The notes under the pieces: generated by a model
Seen by the model: only the letters and a program-made list of their open reading frames with translations
Databases searched by the model: none
What the model was told of the DNA's origin: nothing
Shown here: positions 1 through 11,092 of the stretch, piece by piece
How positions within the stretch are numbered: the stretch's first letter is position 1
Layout: every line of letters starts with the position of its first letter
Translations under genes and position numbers: made by a program
Assembly: GCF_030272615.1 (NCBI RefSeq)
Contig: NC_081408.1
Coordinates: 611,885,673-611,949,672, forward strand
DNA from: Cryptomeria japonica
Lineage: Eukaryota > Streptophyta > Pinopsida > Cupressales > Cupressaceae
Length of the DNA stretch: 64,000 nucleotides
Direction of reading: 5' to 3'

Positions 1-313
1 CATTTGGATCTAATTTATATCCAAATGATTTTTTTCCTTTTGCCATAATAAGCTCGATGATGATACAAGAACTTAAAAACAACAAGAATTCTCATCACCT
101 TTCATAACCTATTTCTCATCATTCTTCATAATCATCACTTTTCTCTTCTCATCCTCCTTTTCATCTATCTTTTTCATCATTTATTTCATCATCTTCTTCA
201 TTCTTCTTATTGCAGTGAGATCGATCAAACACTTTATCCAACTGATTCATGTCTTTGAATATTTAATCTTTGTTTCAACCAACGTGCTTCGCACAATCTC
301 AATGCCCCTGGAG

Positions 314-337
314 TCAATCAATCAATCAATCAATCAT
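314..337. repeat. (TCAA)n microsatellite
   Basis: Six tandem TCAA units inside the TC/CAAT-rich 3' internal region of gypsy element I. Shorter degenerate copies such as AGCTCAATC follow to about 405. Confidence 0.9.
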
Positions 338-652
338 TGGATCACCTTATCTTGCACTAGCATCAATCCCTATCAGCTTAATCAGCTCAATCAGCTCAAT
401 TAGCTTATCAACCTGGCTATACTGTTCATTTCCATCAATTATTCAGTTACGCCTCATCAACTATGCATTTCCATCAAATGTACATCTCAATCTAATTACT
501 TGCGCAATATCAATCATCCAATCTTTCTCTCCCATGATCTATTGAGAGACCAATCTCCATCAATTTGTTCGATCAATCTCTCAAGGGGGCATAACCAATC
601 AATCATCACCCTTACCAAGACACCTCTAGGACATATATCAGTTGATCATTTT

Positions 653-698
653 CTTTGAAACAATGCGACAGGCCACATTGTTTGAAAGAGGGGCAAAA
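653..698 (+). promoter_or_regulatory. polypurine tract and adjoining hairpin of element I
   Basis: The purine tract GAAAGAGGGGCAAAA (684-698) ends directly at the LTR start TG (699), as expected of the primer for plus-strand DNA synthesis. Immediately upstream, CTTTGAAACAATG (653-665) pairs with CATTGTTTGAAAG (676-688) with one G-G mismatch and a 10-nt loop. Element H has an equivalent hairpin at the same place. Confidence 0.75.
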
Positions 699-1493
699 TG
701 TAGACACATAAAAATTTCCATTAATTTATCTGCATTTAATTCCAAATCTTTGAATATCAGGTGAGTCCTTATTATTAGACTATTATTTCTCCATAATTCA
801 TTATTTATAATTTCCATCTTTTATTATATTATTATTATTAATATCTCATCATTTATCCATTCAATTTATTAAATAAAATATTTATCATATTCATTTATAC
901 GCCTTCATGCATTCACCTTATATACATTTATCAATTTATTTAATAAAACCCTTAAATATCCCCTCCTACCACTTACCATTTCCCATTTACCACTCATCTT
1001 CCCTATACCACTCATTTTGCATTATCCCATATTCATCCCACAACATGAACTCGCCCGGAGAAAATCTATTTAAACAAAGCCCCCTCTCTTATTTGGGCAT
1101 CTCATCTTTATGCATCAAACTTATGTCAATTTGAATTCTTCACCATCTTTGCATTTTGAGCACTCATCCACAACTTTTGCATTCAAAATTCATTGCTTGC
1201 ATCTCTTGAGATCTTTCATGCATTCTTGCATTTCATTTTTTTGATCAATCACAGATCTTTATTTTAAAAGTATCTCCATTCACCATAGCCTCTTGTGCAC
1301 AATTATTTGAGAGCTAAATCTTAAAAATACAAGATCTTGGTTGATAGGAGAGCAATGGAGGCAAATTCCTATTAATGCATGTTTGTTTCTTTGTCTATTT
1401 TGGCTTTGCATGTGTTTTTCTTGCAAGTACTTCATTGTTGGATGTTGGAAGAAGCTAAACCTATGATTTAGTTTTCCATTTCCTCCATCTACA
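699..1493 (+). repeat. 3' LTR of gypsy element I
   Basis: A 795-bp LTR bounded by TG...CA. It follows a purine tract and ends at the copia B junction. The segment near 1290-1390 resembles the Tat LTR segment around 30055-30125 (CTCTTGTGCACA, then GATAGGAGAGCAATGGAG-like sequence), which supports the family assignment. The element's other LTR is outside the window. Confidence 0.75.
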
Positions 1494-2343
1494 AGATGCA
1501 TCATCTTTGGACAATTTACAACTTGTAACCATTGGGGTTCCAACTGGTTTATAGTCACTCATACCGAAAGTCTTCAAAACCTCTTTTACATACTTGGATT
1601 GAGTAATGAAAATACCATTCTTCATGTGTTGTATCTGTAAGACTATAAATTTTTTTATTTCTCCTACTAATGACATCTCGAATTCATTCTTCATTTCATC
1701 TACAAAATAGTTACACATGTTGTCATTACCTCCAAATATAATGTCGTCTACAAATACTTCACTTACCAGTATTTCATCTCCTTCAGACTTGAGATAAATG
1801 TTGTTGTCATCACTAGTTCTAGTAAATCCTATCTTCATCAGATGAGTATGAAGTCATTCATACCATGCTCTAGGTGCCTTCTTTAATCCATACAAGGCTT
1901 TATGCAATTTGCATACCATGTCTTCCTTGTCCATCAATGCATAACCAACAGGATACTCTATATAAACCTCTTCTTCCTGTATCCCATTTAAAAATGCAGA
2001 CTTGACATCCATCTGGTATAACTTAAACTTCTAATGAGCTGCAAATGCAAGCAATGTTCTTACACCTTCTAGTCTTGCCACTAGTGCAAAAGTTTCTCCA
2101 TAGTCTTCTCCTTCTTCTTGTGCATATCTTTTGCATACTAATCTTGCCTTATTGTGAACTACAACACCATCTTCATTTAACTTATTTCTGAACACCCATT
2201 TAGTACCTATAACAATCTTGTTTACTGGTCGGGGTACCAAGGTCCAAGTGTTGTTCTTCTCAATTTGTTCTAACTCCTCCTCCATAGCATTTACCCAATG
2301 ATCATCACCAAATGCCTCTTTAACACTTCTAGGTTCAAAGGTT
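1494..2343 (-). pseudogene. copia B reverse transcriptase, truncated
   Basis: One minus-strand frame covers the linker and most of the Ty1/copia RT domain. The order is NTWTLVPRP, the KWVFRNKLNEDG motif, the TFALVARLEGVRTLLA helix, the [12 protein letters not shown] core with the first catalytic Asp, [12 protein letters not shown], and EVFVDDIIFGG with the catalytic FVDD, then TPMVTSCKLSKDD. It ends abruptly at the LTR of gypsy element I, so the thumb end and RNase H are missing here. Two in-frame stops are visible: one after LLAFAAH and a TGA where related copies have the Trp of RAWYEW. No function is possible in this state. Confidence 0.88.
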
Positions 2344-2348
2344 GAGAT

Positions 2349-3402
2349 TGTTAGGTCCCAGAGACAATTGAGAGGGGGGGTTGAATCAGTTGTCTAATAA
2401 ATTCAAACCAAAACTAATTAACCACTTAATGCTTAATGTCGGTAAACTAGTTAAGTATGTTGGTAGACAGTGTTAATGGTAAATTGCTATATCGGTAAGG
2501 ATTAATGCATGAAATATAAACACAAAGTCATCCACAACACATGACACCAATATTTGTACGTGGAAACCCTATAAGGGGAAAAACCACGGTGGGAAACCTT
2601 GCCCACAATCAGATGATACTACTGCAGAAAGTAAGTGTACAAAAAGGGTCTGCACATGCAGAAAGGCCAATAGCCTAGAGCTCACTGCTCAATCACAAAT
2701 GGGAGTCACACTAACTACAGTTGGATGGTTGAATCTAATAAGAATGTACTGCACAAAATAGCATCTTCATATGTTGGATTCAGTACCGGTGTAATGCTGA
2801 TATTCTTCTACAAAAAACTAACTTCACCTTCAAATGATGTCTTTGTGTATGCCTCTGCTTGATCTTGCATATACCTTCACTTAAATCTTTTTTGCATTCC
2901 ACACTTGATCTTACAAATAAGATCTTACATTTATACCATACCCTAAGACCAATTTTAGTAGGTCGGCTCTACAAGATATTACAATAAAAACATTTTACAA
3001 ATAATATAATATCTGATGCAATAACCGATTAAACATGTCAAATTAATGCATTTACAACAATAATAAATCATCTCCATAGCATGCCATGCTGATCTGGAAA
3101 AGATAAACCTACCAGTGTAACCCTAGATAACTTGCACCTATTTGTCGGTAAAAGCAAATATGCAAATATGAATATACCAATGATTATTACTTCCAAATAA
3201 AGTGTCCACATGATATCTTTGACATTACCAAGTGTCTTCCATGTCATTCTAGGTACCGGTGAACAATGTATCGTACCGGTGAATCATATACCAGTAACTA
3301 TTGCATAGATTACTACTTGCCAGTGAATGTTGCTGGATCTCCAAAGTAGGTGTATTCAGTAGGTGTTGACATCAATGACAAAACCATACCAAAATACCAA
3401 CA
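2349..3402 (-). repeat. 3' LTR of copia A
   Basis: 1054-bp LTR, TGTTAGGTCCC to CCAACA on the plus strand. It contains a G-rich hairpin at 2362-2395, the conserved block GTGGAAACCC...GGGAAAAACCACGGTGGG near 2560-2595, and several ACCGGT motifs between 2780 and 3290. Confidence 0.92.
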
Positions 3403-3710
3403 ATCTCCCCCTTTGGCATTGATGGAAACACAAGATGGAAAAACCATCATAGTGCCAAAATAGAAATGCCAAATACAAAAACCAACAATCTCCATTTCTC
3501 CCCCTGGGAGTAACAATACCAATCTTTCATACCTATTTCTCCTTAAATGTGTTTTTCAAAATCTCTCCCCTAAAATCTCTTTTTCAATATACCAAAAAGA
3601 TAATGTGTTTTTCCATATATATCTCTCCCCCTTTGACATCAAATGCTAAAGTCACAAAAAGTCAAGTTCATAGAAAATACCAACCAATTCAATATACCAA
3701 CTACTCCCCC
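3403..3710 (-). promoter_or_regulatory. copia A polypurine tract plus four PPT-like tracts
   Basis: The tract abutting the 3' LTR reads GCCAAAGGGGGAGAT on the minus strand (3403-3417). Four further runs follow within 300 bp, each CTCCCC or CTCCCCC on the plus strand, near 3498, 3566, 3626 and 3705. No coding frame is seen from 3403 to about 3790. Confidence 0.7.
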
Positions 3711-3791
3711 TGTGAAGTAGCTTCCTCATCAAATACCAGAATAAAAGATTTGTCCATTTAATTCTGCCGGTTGATGACAATCATCAACTGT

Positions 3792-5129
3792 CTAAGTCTC
3801 TACCAGTGGTGGTATGACTCCAAGCTGATCTCTAAGATACTCAAAAGTTTCCTTAGACAAAGGTTTTGTGAAAATATCTACAAGTTGTTCTTTAGTATTC
3901 ACGTAAACCAATTTTATCTCTTTTTCTTCAACTTTTTCTCTTAGAAAATTCAGTTTGATAGAAACATGTTTTGTTTTAGAATGTAATACTAGATTTTTAG
4001 ATATATCAATTGCTACAGTGTTATCACAGTATATAGTAGTAGGTTCCTTGCATTTTACCTTTATGTCTTTCAACATTTGCTTAAGCCAAAGTACCTATGT
4101 ACAGTTTGTTGCTGCTGCAACATATTTTGATTCTACTATTGATAAAGATGTACAACTCTGTTTCTTACTCAACCAGGAAACTAATCTCTTTCCAAGAAAG
4201 AATGCTCCTCTAGTGGTGCTTTTTCTATCATCCACATCTCCTGCCCAATTTGCATCTGTATATGCACATAGATCAAAATTTTCATCTTTAAGATACCATA
4301 ATCCAAGATATGCTATGCCTTGTAAGTACCGGAAAATCCTTTTCACTGCCGATTCATGATTTTCCTTAGGATTACTCTGAAATCTAGAAACAATACATAC
4401 TGCATTCATAATATCAAGCCTGGTTTGTCTCAAATACAGTAGACCTCCTATCATAGATTTGTATCTAGTTGGATTAATAGGTGTAGATTCATCCATTTGA
4501 GATAATTCGTCATTTGTAGTCATAGGGGTGCTTACCGGTTTAGAGTTCTCCATCCCAAATTTCTTAAGTAGTTCTTTCAAGTACTTAGATTGACTCAAAA
4601 ATATACCTTTATCAGTCTGTACAATCTGCAATCCTAAAAAGAATTTTATTTCACCAATCATAGACATTTCAAATTCTTGCTCCATTTCAAGAGAAAATTC
4701 TTTACATAATCCATCTTCTCCTCCAAAGATTATATCATCAACAAATACTTCAATAATCAAGATGTCATCATTAGTTACTTTGTAATATAAATTGCTATTT
4801 GCATTTGCTTTGGTAAAACCAATCTTTAAAAGATACTTATCCAATCTTGCATACCAAGCTCTTGGGGCTTGTTTCAATCCATACAGAGCTTTTCTTAACC
4901 TGCAAACCATATCACTATCATCTGTCAAAGAAAATCCATCAGGTTCTTCAATATAAACTTCCACTTCAAGATCTCCATTCAAAAATGCACATTTAATATC
5001 CATTTGATAAACTTTGTAATCCTTGTGAGCTATAAAAGCCAAGAATAAATTAACTGCCTCAATTCTGGCTACTAGTGCAAAGGTTTCATTGTAATCAACT
5101 CCTTCTTTCTGAGAATATCCCTTACACAC
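3792..5129 (-). pseudogene. copia A reverse transcriptase-RNase H
   Basis: This is the RT and RNase H end of the copia polyprotein. Within 4095-5129 one 344-codon frame shows the helix TFALVARIEAV, YQMDIKCAFLNGD, YGLKQAPRAWYARL, the catalytic EVFVDDIIFGG, and the RNase H start AYTDANWAGDVDDRKSTTRG with its catalytic Asp and the WLSKKQS motif. After one break, 3792-4076 continues with the RNase H tail: IYCDNTVAIDISKN, then KTKHVSIKLNFLREKV and DIFTKPLSKETF. Upstream from 5130 to about 5300 more RT N-terminal sequence is readable but broken. In an intact element this enzyme copies element RNA and removes it from the hybrid. Confidence 0.92.
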
Positions 5130-5299
5130 TAGTCTTGCTTTATTTCTGACAACCTTACCATCTTCATTAAGTTTGTTTCTAAATACCCATTTGGTTCCAA
5201 TTACATTTTTATCTTTAGGCCAGGGAATTAATGTCCAAGTATTATTTTTCTCAATTTGTCATAATTCTTCTTACATAGCTTTAATCCAAAATTTATCTT

Positions 5300-6566
5300 C
5301 ACATGCCTCACTGATAGATGATGGTTCAATTTGAGAAATAAGACATACCTCTTCATTTTCCAATCTTCCTCTTGTCATAACTCCTTTAAATTTGTTTCCA
5401 ATTATCTGATCTTCAGAATGATTCAGTCTTACATACCGGGGTGTCTTAGTTTGCTATTATTCTTCAATTACTGTGGAATCCTCTGATGATACCAGGTTAA
5501 CTGGATCTTCATTCTGTACCAGTGGATTCAGTGTAGGTTCATTTGTCATAACTTATGTTTCTAGTTCAGAGTTTATATACCTTGAAGTTCCTCTGAATTG
5601 TTCATCAATATTTACATTTGTACTCTCAACAATTTTCTGCAACCTTTTATTAAAACATCAATATGCCTTGCTCTTAGATGAATAACCAAGAAATATTCCT
5701 TCATCACTTCTAGGATCAAATTTGCCAATATAATCATCTCTTCTAATATATCATTTACTTCCAAAAATTTTGAAATACTTAAGAGTAGGAATATTACCAA
5801 ACCATAGTTCATGAGGGGTCTTACTGGTTTCAACTTTGATGTGAACATTGTTGAATGTATAGACAACAATGCTTACTACCTCTCTGCAGTACACATGTGG
5901 TAGATTTGCTTCTGATAACATACTTCTTGCTACATCCAAAATAGTTCTATTTTTCCTTTCAACAACTCCATTCTATTGTGGTGTCTGAGGTGCTGATAAC
6001 TATCTTTTGATTCCATTTACTCCACAAAATGTATTAAAATCTCTAGATGTGAATTCTCCTCCTTGATCTGATCTTAACCATTTAATTTTCTTACTAGTTT
6101 AATTTTCAACCATTGCTTTGAATAGTTTGAACTTCCCAAGTGCTTTTGATTTTTCCTTGAGAAAAGTAACCCAACACATTCTAGAATAATCATCAATAAT
6201 TAGCATGAAATATCTATCACCTTGTAAGCTTTTAGTTCTAGCCAGATGACATAAATCAGTGTGAATTAAATCATGAGCATTATTGGAGTTTTCTAGAATA
6301 CTTTTGAAACTAGCTCTAACTTATTTTCCAAATTGACATTCCTTGCAAATTGTATTCTGAGGTTTCACAATTTTAGATAGATCTCTAACTTCCTTAGAAG
6401 TACTAATTTTTACCATACAATCAAAATTTACATGACATAGTCTCTTATGCCATAACCAACTTTCATCTATATGTGCAATTAAGAATGCCTTTTCACTATT
6501 ATTCAAATGAAAGATATTACCTCTAGTCTGATTACCAGTTGCAATTTCCAAACTAGTTCTATTCAT
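5300..6566 (-). pseudogene. copia A integrase, degraded
   Basis: Readable in pieces. 6321-6566 has the GAG-pre-integrase and zinc-binding region (WLWHKRLCHVNFD and CKECQFGK, the H-H-C-C set). The core follows with HTDLC (first catalytic Asp), RSDQGGEFTS (second Asp) and a TPQ-stop-NGVVERKNRT motif with the Glu. The C-terminal part at 5612-5939 shows TPHELWFGNIPTLKYFKIFGSK. Stops replace conserved Gln codons at 6000-6002 and 5973-5975, both TAG. 5300-5610 is the variable linker before RT and is too broken to read with confidence. Confidence 0.85.
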
Positions 6567-6596
6567 GATTTTGCATTTTCCATTTTTAAATTGTAT

Positions 6597-6872
6597 TTAA
6601 AAACCTTTCTCAACTAATTGACCAACACTTAAAAGATTATGCTTTAATCCTTCAACATAGTAGACATTGTTAGTGTTATGTTTACCATCAAGAGATATTG
6701 AACCCTTACCTTTGATTGAATAGGCTCTGTCATCTCCAAATCTTACTAAACCTCCATTGTATTCTTGAAAGTTCAAGAATTTACCTTTGTCTCTAGTCAT
6801 ATGATGTGAGCATCCTGAGTCAATAATCCATTCATCCTTTGATTCAACTTTAGCTGCTAGGGCTTGTTCTAT
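6597..6872 (-). pseudogene. copia A aspartic protease
   Basis: The frame reads WIIDSGCSHHMT, the DSG active site of copia retropepsins, then KGKFLNF, GDDRAYSIKGKGSI and NNVYYVEGLKHNLLSVGQL, the usual end of the protease before the pre-integrase region. The DSG segment lies just upstream of the open stretch at 6597-6800. The protease cleaves the Gag-Pol polyprotein. The frame stops at 6597, so it is separated from the integrase by a stop codon. Confidence 0.85.
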
Positions 6873-7946
6873 CGATTAAGCAATAGGTGCTAGTTGATCT
6901 TCTATTATAGCAACAAAAATCCATCCATTGTCTGCTGGATCCTCATCAGAATAATCAGTCACACCTTCATCAGCAATGTAACAAGATTTATCTTTGTTCT
7001 TCTTAAATCTATATCTCTGATATTTAGGATTAGGCTTGTATGTTCTTCTAGCTTCTTCTCTTAGTCTAGCATGTCTATCAGGGCATCTTGAAGCCATATG
7101 ACCAATCTTATTGTAGTTAAAATATTTAAAGGGTGCTTTACCTTCATACTTACTTCCAATTGGACCTTTTGGCATTTTCCTTGCAAAAAGTGCTTCGAGT
7201 TCTTCAAGTTCTTCATTCTCCTTTCTGGTTTCTTCAAGTTCTCTTGCATAAAAGGCTCTCTAGTCTAATTTGTCAAATGATGGAGCAGATGATGTTGATG
7301 CTTTAAAGGCCAAATTAGTTTTTATAGTAGCAACAGGACCAAATTCCTCAATTTCAAAAGTTGAAAGTTTTCCAATCAATGTATCCCTAGTTACTGATGT
7401 ATTAGGCATTGTTCTCAACTCATTTATAGCAGTAACCTTCATTTTATATGCCGGTGGCAAACCTCTTAAGATTTTTGAAACAATCTCATCCTCACTCAAG
7501 GTTCCTCCACAACATTTGATACCCAAAACAATTTCATTTACTCTTTCCATAAAAGAAGAAATTCTTTCATCTTCTTCCATTTTCAGATGTTCATACCTGA
7601 CTCGAAAGCTTTCAAGTTTTGCAATTTTGACTATGGAATCTCCTTCATTCAATGTTTCCAAATGATCCCAAATAGCTTTAGCAGTAGACCTATCTGATAA
7701 TCCCATGATTTGTTGATCTGATAATGCACTCAAGACAGCTTCTCTTGCTTTGCAATCATCTTCTTCATCTTTGGCTAAGGTGGTTGGAGCAATCTGACCA
7801 GCAACAGCAATAGTATAACCATTCTTAGTAACTTCCTAGATGTCTTTACCAATGCAATTCAGATGTGTCTCCGTTCTGATCTTCCATATCCCATAGTTGA
7901 TTCCATCAAGTTTAGGACTATCCTTCCTGAAATAATTAGTAGACAT
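6873..7946 (-). pseudogene. copia A Gag (UBN2-type) with damaged zinc knuckle
   Basis: Gag starts at the ATG at 7944-7946 (MSTNYFRKDSPKLDGINY), a typical copia Gag opening. The capsid part at 7260-7733 shows SDRSTAKAIWDHLETL, LKMEEDERISSFMERVNEI, LSEDEIVSKILRGLPPAY and IGKLSTFEIEE, matching the UBN2/retrotran_gag family. The nucleic-acid-binding knuckle at about 7080-7135 reads FKYFNYNKIGHMASRC: the two leading Cys of C-X2-C-X4-H-X4-C are both Tyr, a change one G-to-A step away in each case. A TAG near 7838 interrupts the N-terminal part. Confidence 0.88.
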
Positions 7947-7989
7947 TGGATCTCCTCAAGTTGTTAAACATCTGCAAAAAGAGGACTAA

Positions 7990-8001
7990 GCTCTGATACC
8001 A
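7990..8001 (-). promoter_or_regulatory. copia A primer binding site, Met-tRNA
   Basis: The minus strand reads TGGTATCAGAGC, complementary to the 3' end of plant initiator Met-tRNA. It starts 2 nt inside the 5' LTR border, the usual spacing for plant copia elements. Confidence 0.93.
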
Positions 8002-8003
8002 AT

Positions 8004-9042
8004 TGTTAGGTCCCGGAGACAACTGAGAGGGGGGGGGGGGTGAATCAGTTGTCTAATAAATTCAAACCAAAACTAATTAACCACTTAATACTTAATGCTG
8101 GTAAACCAGTTAAGTATGTCGGTAGATAGTGTTAATAGTAAATCGCTATACCAGTAAGGATTAATGCATGAAATATAAACATAAAGTCATCCACAACACA
8201 TGACACCAATATTTGTATGTGGAAACCCTGTAAGGGGAAAAACCACAATGGGAAACCTTACCCACAATCATATGATACTACTACAGATAGTAAGTGTACA
8301 AAAAGGGTCTACACATGTAGAAAGGCCAACAGCCTAGAGCTCACTGCTCAATCACAAATGTTAGTTGGATGGTTAAATCTAATAAGAATGTACTGCACAA
8401 AATAGCATCTTCATATGCTGGAGTCAGTACCAGTGTAATGCTAATATGCTTCTACAAAAAACTAACTTCACCTTCAAATGATGTCTTCATGTATGCCTCT
8501 GCTTGATCTCGCATATACCTTCACCTAAATCTTTTTCGCATTCCACACTTGATCTTACAAATAAGATCTTACATTTACACCATACCCTAAGACCAATTTT
8601 AGTAGGTCGGCTCTACAAGATATTACAATAAAAACATTTTACAAATAATATAATATCCGATGCAATAACTAATTAAACATGTCGGCTTAATGCATTTACA
8701 ACAATAATAAATCATCTCCATAGCATGCCATGCTAGTCTGGAAAAGATAAACCTGTCGGTGTAACCCTAGATAATGCCTATTTGTCGGTAAAAGCAAATA
8801 TGCAAATATGAATATAATAAAGAGTTTTACTTCAAAATAAAGTGTCCACATGATGTCTTCAATATTACGAAGTGTCTTCCATGTCATTCCAGGTACCAGT
8901 GAACAATATATCCTATCGGTGAATCAAATACCAGTAACTGTTGCACAGATTAGTGCTTGTCGGTGAATGTTGCTGGATCTCCAAAGTAGTTGTATTTAGT
9001 AGGTGTTGACATCAATGAAAAAACCATACCAAACTACCAACA
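8004..9042 (-). repeat. 5' LTR of copia A
   Basis: 1039-bp partner of the LTR at 2349-3402, TG...CA. A long G run (8029-8040) lies in the hairpin loop near the primer-site end. Promoter activity on the minus strand is expected here, but I cannot place a TATA box with confidence. Confidence 0.92.
8017..8054 (-). other. LTR hairpin next to primer site, copia A
   Basis: AGACAACTGA (8017-8026) pairs perfectly with TCAGTTGTCT (8045-8054); the loop is G-rich on the plus strand and ends GTGAA. In the 3' LTR the same hairpin has AGACAATTGA, keeping a G-T type pair. Elements B-E and G carry the same loop with different stems. Confidence 0.75.
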
Positions 9043-10170
9043 AAGATCATGCAAGAGTTCTCTCTTATTCTCCTTCTGGTTAGTACTCTGACATCCTTAT
9101 CCCTAATTATTTGTTCAGGACTATGATTCATTCTCACATACCTAGGAATAACATGATCATTCTCTTTAGGTTTAGCTTCATCATTGTCATCTTCCTCTTA
9201 ATTTATTTGTTCCAGTTGAACAACTTCGTCAGGATTTTCTTTACCAATTTATTATTTAATAGTTTCAAGTTCCAAAAGAAAAATGATAGGATCTTAATCC
9301 TTCTTCTCAGAACTCATTTCTTCTAAAATTTTAGGACATTCATCTACACGAACATCAACACTTTCAACAATTTTTTGTTTTCGATTATTGAAGCATTTAT
9401 AGGCCTTACTCTTGGTGGAATAGCCAAGGAATATGTCTTCATCAATCTTAGCTTCAAACTTTCTTATGTAATCACCTCTTTTAATAAAACATTTGCTTCC
9501 AAATATCTTAAAATAGCTAACATCAGGTGATCTCCCATACCAGTACTCATATGGGGTCTTGTCCTTACCTCTTTTCACCAGAGCTCGATTCATTATGTAC
9601 ACAACTGTACTTACAACTTCTTTCCAAAATTTTTTTGATACACCTTATTTCAATATAGTTTTAGCCGCTTCAACAACTGAACGATTGTTTCTTTTTGCTA
9701 TACCATCCTACTCTGATGTCCTTGGTGTAGAAAGCTACCACTTGATACCATTATCATCACAATATTTAGTGAACTCTGCAGAAGTGAATTCACCACCTTG
9801 ATCTATTCTTAGACATTTTATCTTTTCGCCACTCTCTTTCTCAGCTAAGGCTCTGAATGCCTTGAATTTACTAAAAGTTTCATTCTTATCCTTCAAGAAT
9901 GTGACCCGCATCATCCTTGAATAGTCATCAGTGAAGGTCATAAAGTATCTATCACCCTGAATGCTTGTTCTCTGCTGAGAAGGACTTGCTCTTAAAATTT
10001 GAACAAGTCATCTTTCCTAATTGACATTCTTTACAAAGAACATTAATTGGTTTGTCTAGCTGAGGTAGACCTCTTACTGTCTTAGACTTGCTTACTTTAA
10101 TAATATTGTCAAAATTTATATGAAAAAATCTCTTATGCCAAAGCCAACTATCATCAATTTTTGCATTCAA
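9043..10170 (-). pseudogene. copia B integrase, degraded
   Basis: Pieces of a copia integrase read on the minus strand from right to left in gene order. 9952-10170 has WLWHKRFFHINFD and LCKECQLGKM (zinc-binding part). 9735-9941 has TFTDDYSRMMRVTFLKDK and IDQGGEFTSAEFTKYCDDN with a catalytic Asp. The Glu region follows, with TAG stops at 9735-9737 and 9708-9710 where relatives have Gln. 9294-9602 has TPYEYWYGRSPDVSYFKIFGSKC and LGYSTKSKAYKCFN, the C-terminal part. It joins RT at 2343 once element A is removed. Confidence 0.87.
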
Positions 10171-11092
10171 ACAATTTCTAACTTTAGGATTCAGATGAAA
10201 TAGATTACCTCTAGTCTATTTACCGGTTGTGATCAATTCACCTTTGTTGTCAAAGATTTTGTACATTCCATTTTTGAACTTCAGTGGGTATCCTCTTTCA
10301 TTAAGTTTTGCCACACTTAACAGATTGTCCTTTAGGCCTTCAACTCAGTAGACATCGTCAACACTTCTCTTCCCATTAAGAGAAAATATCCCTTACCTTT
10401 AACCATACAGGGTGAGCTATTGCCAAATCTGACAACACCACCATCAAATTCCTTCAGGGAAAGAAATTTGCTCCGATCGTCGGTCATGTGATGTGAAAAA
10501 CCACTATCAATGATCCAATCATTATAGTTATCCATTCTGGATACTAGTGCCTTCTGTTCTAATATTTCTTCCTTAATTGATACAAACACAATACCTTCAC
10601 TAGAATCATCATCAGATTCTTCATCAGTAACACCACTGTCAATAGCTACAAGACAACCTCTCTTGCCTTTGCCTTTTTACTTCTTAAATTTGTCTCTCTT
10701 GTACTCATTTTCACCATTAGGGCAATTTGCTGCTATATGACCAATCTTGTTGCATGCAAAACATTTTAAAGGTAGCTTACCTTTATATTTACCAGTGCCT
10801 CTAGGCACTCATTTTGCCAACAATGCTTCAAGTTTTGCTAAGCTGTCTTCATCTTCAGTATCTTTGCTGGATCTAGATTCATAGTTATGGCCGATATCTC
10901 TACTTCTCACAGATGGGTTAGAAACAAAAGCTCTAAATGCAGATTTTGATTTTTGTACACTACCATCATAGCCATTTAGTTCAAAAGTAGTAAGTTTGCC
11001 AATAATAGTGTCAAGAGTTACCTTTGTCTTATCAATGGATTTCAACTCCTGAATAGCTGCAACTTGGATAGCATAGACCGGTAGTAGGGTTC
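10171..11092 (-). pseudogene. copia B protease and C-terminal Gag
   Basis: 10332-10589 covers the protease, with WIIDSGFSHHMTDDRSKF (the DSG active site) and FGNSSPCMVKGKG. Upstream, around 10700-10800, a zinc knuckle of the CX2CX4HX4C type is readable (KCFACNKIGHIAANC-like). 10809-11045 is the end of Gag with KVTLDTIIGKLTTFELNGYDG. The segment ends at 11092 where element C is inserted in the Gag frame; the rest of Gag is at 18359-18826. Confidence 0.85.

Larger units (their letters stand above)
1..1493 (+). mobile_element. Tat-like Ty3/gypsy element I, 3' end only
   Basis: Only the last part of the element lies in the window: about 700 bp of non-coding 3' internal sequence, a purine tract, and a complete 3' LTR. 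The LTR starts TGTAGACAC and ends ATCTACA, close to the ends of the Tat LTRs of elements F and H (TGTAGACAC ... ATATACA). The junction at 1493/1494 drops straight into copia reverse transcriptase sequence, so this element is inserted in copia B; the expected target duplication on this side is agatg (1494-1498). The matching left end is outside the window. Bases 1-650 hold TC-rich and CAAT-rich low-complexity sequence and no coding frame I trust. Confidence 0.75.
2349..9042 (-). mobile_element. Ty1/copia element A, complete structure
   Basis: A 6.7-kb element with two LTRs (1054 and 1039 bp), a Met-tRNA primer site, a purine tract, and degraded gag, protease, integrase, RT and RNase H in copia order. 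It is inserted in copia B; the flanks are gagat (2344-2348) and aagat (9043-9047), a target duplication with one change. Removing the element restores the sequence of B around GTTGAGATCATGCAAGAG, which matches element C near 14300. LTR divergence is visible throughout, so this is not a recent insertion. Confidence 0.92.

Noticed and set aside
215-1134. Short open frames in the TC- and CAAT-rich start of the window
   Set aside because: Low-complexity translation, non-ATG starts, no domain; the region is the untranslated 3' part of gypsy element I.
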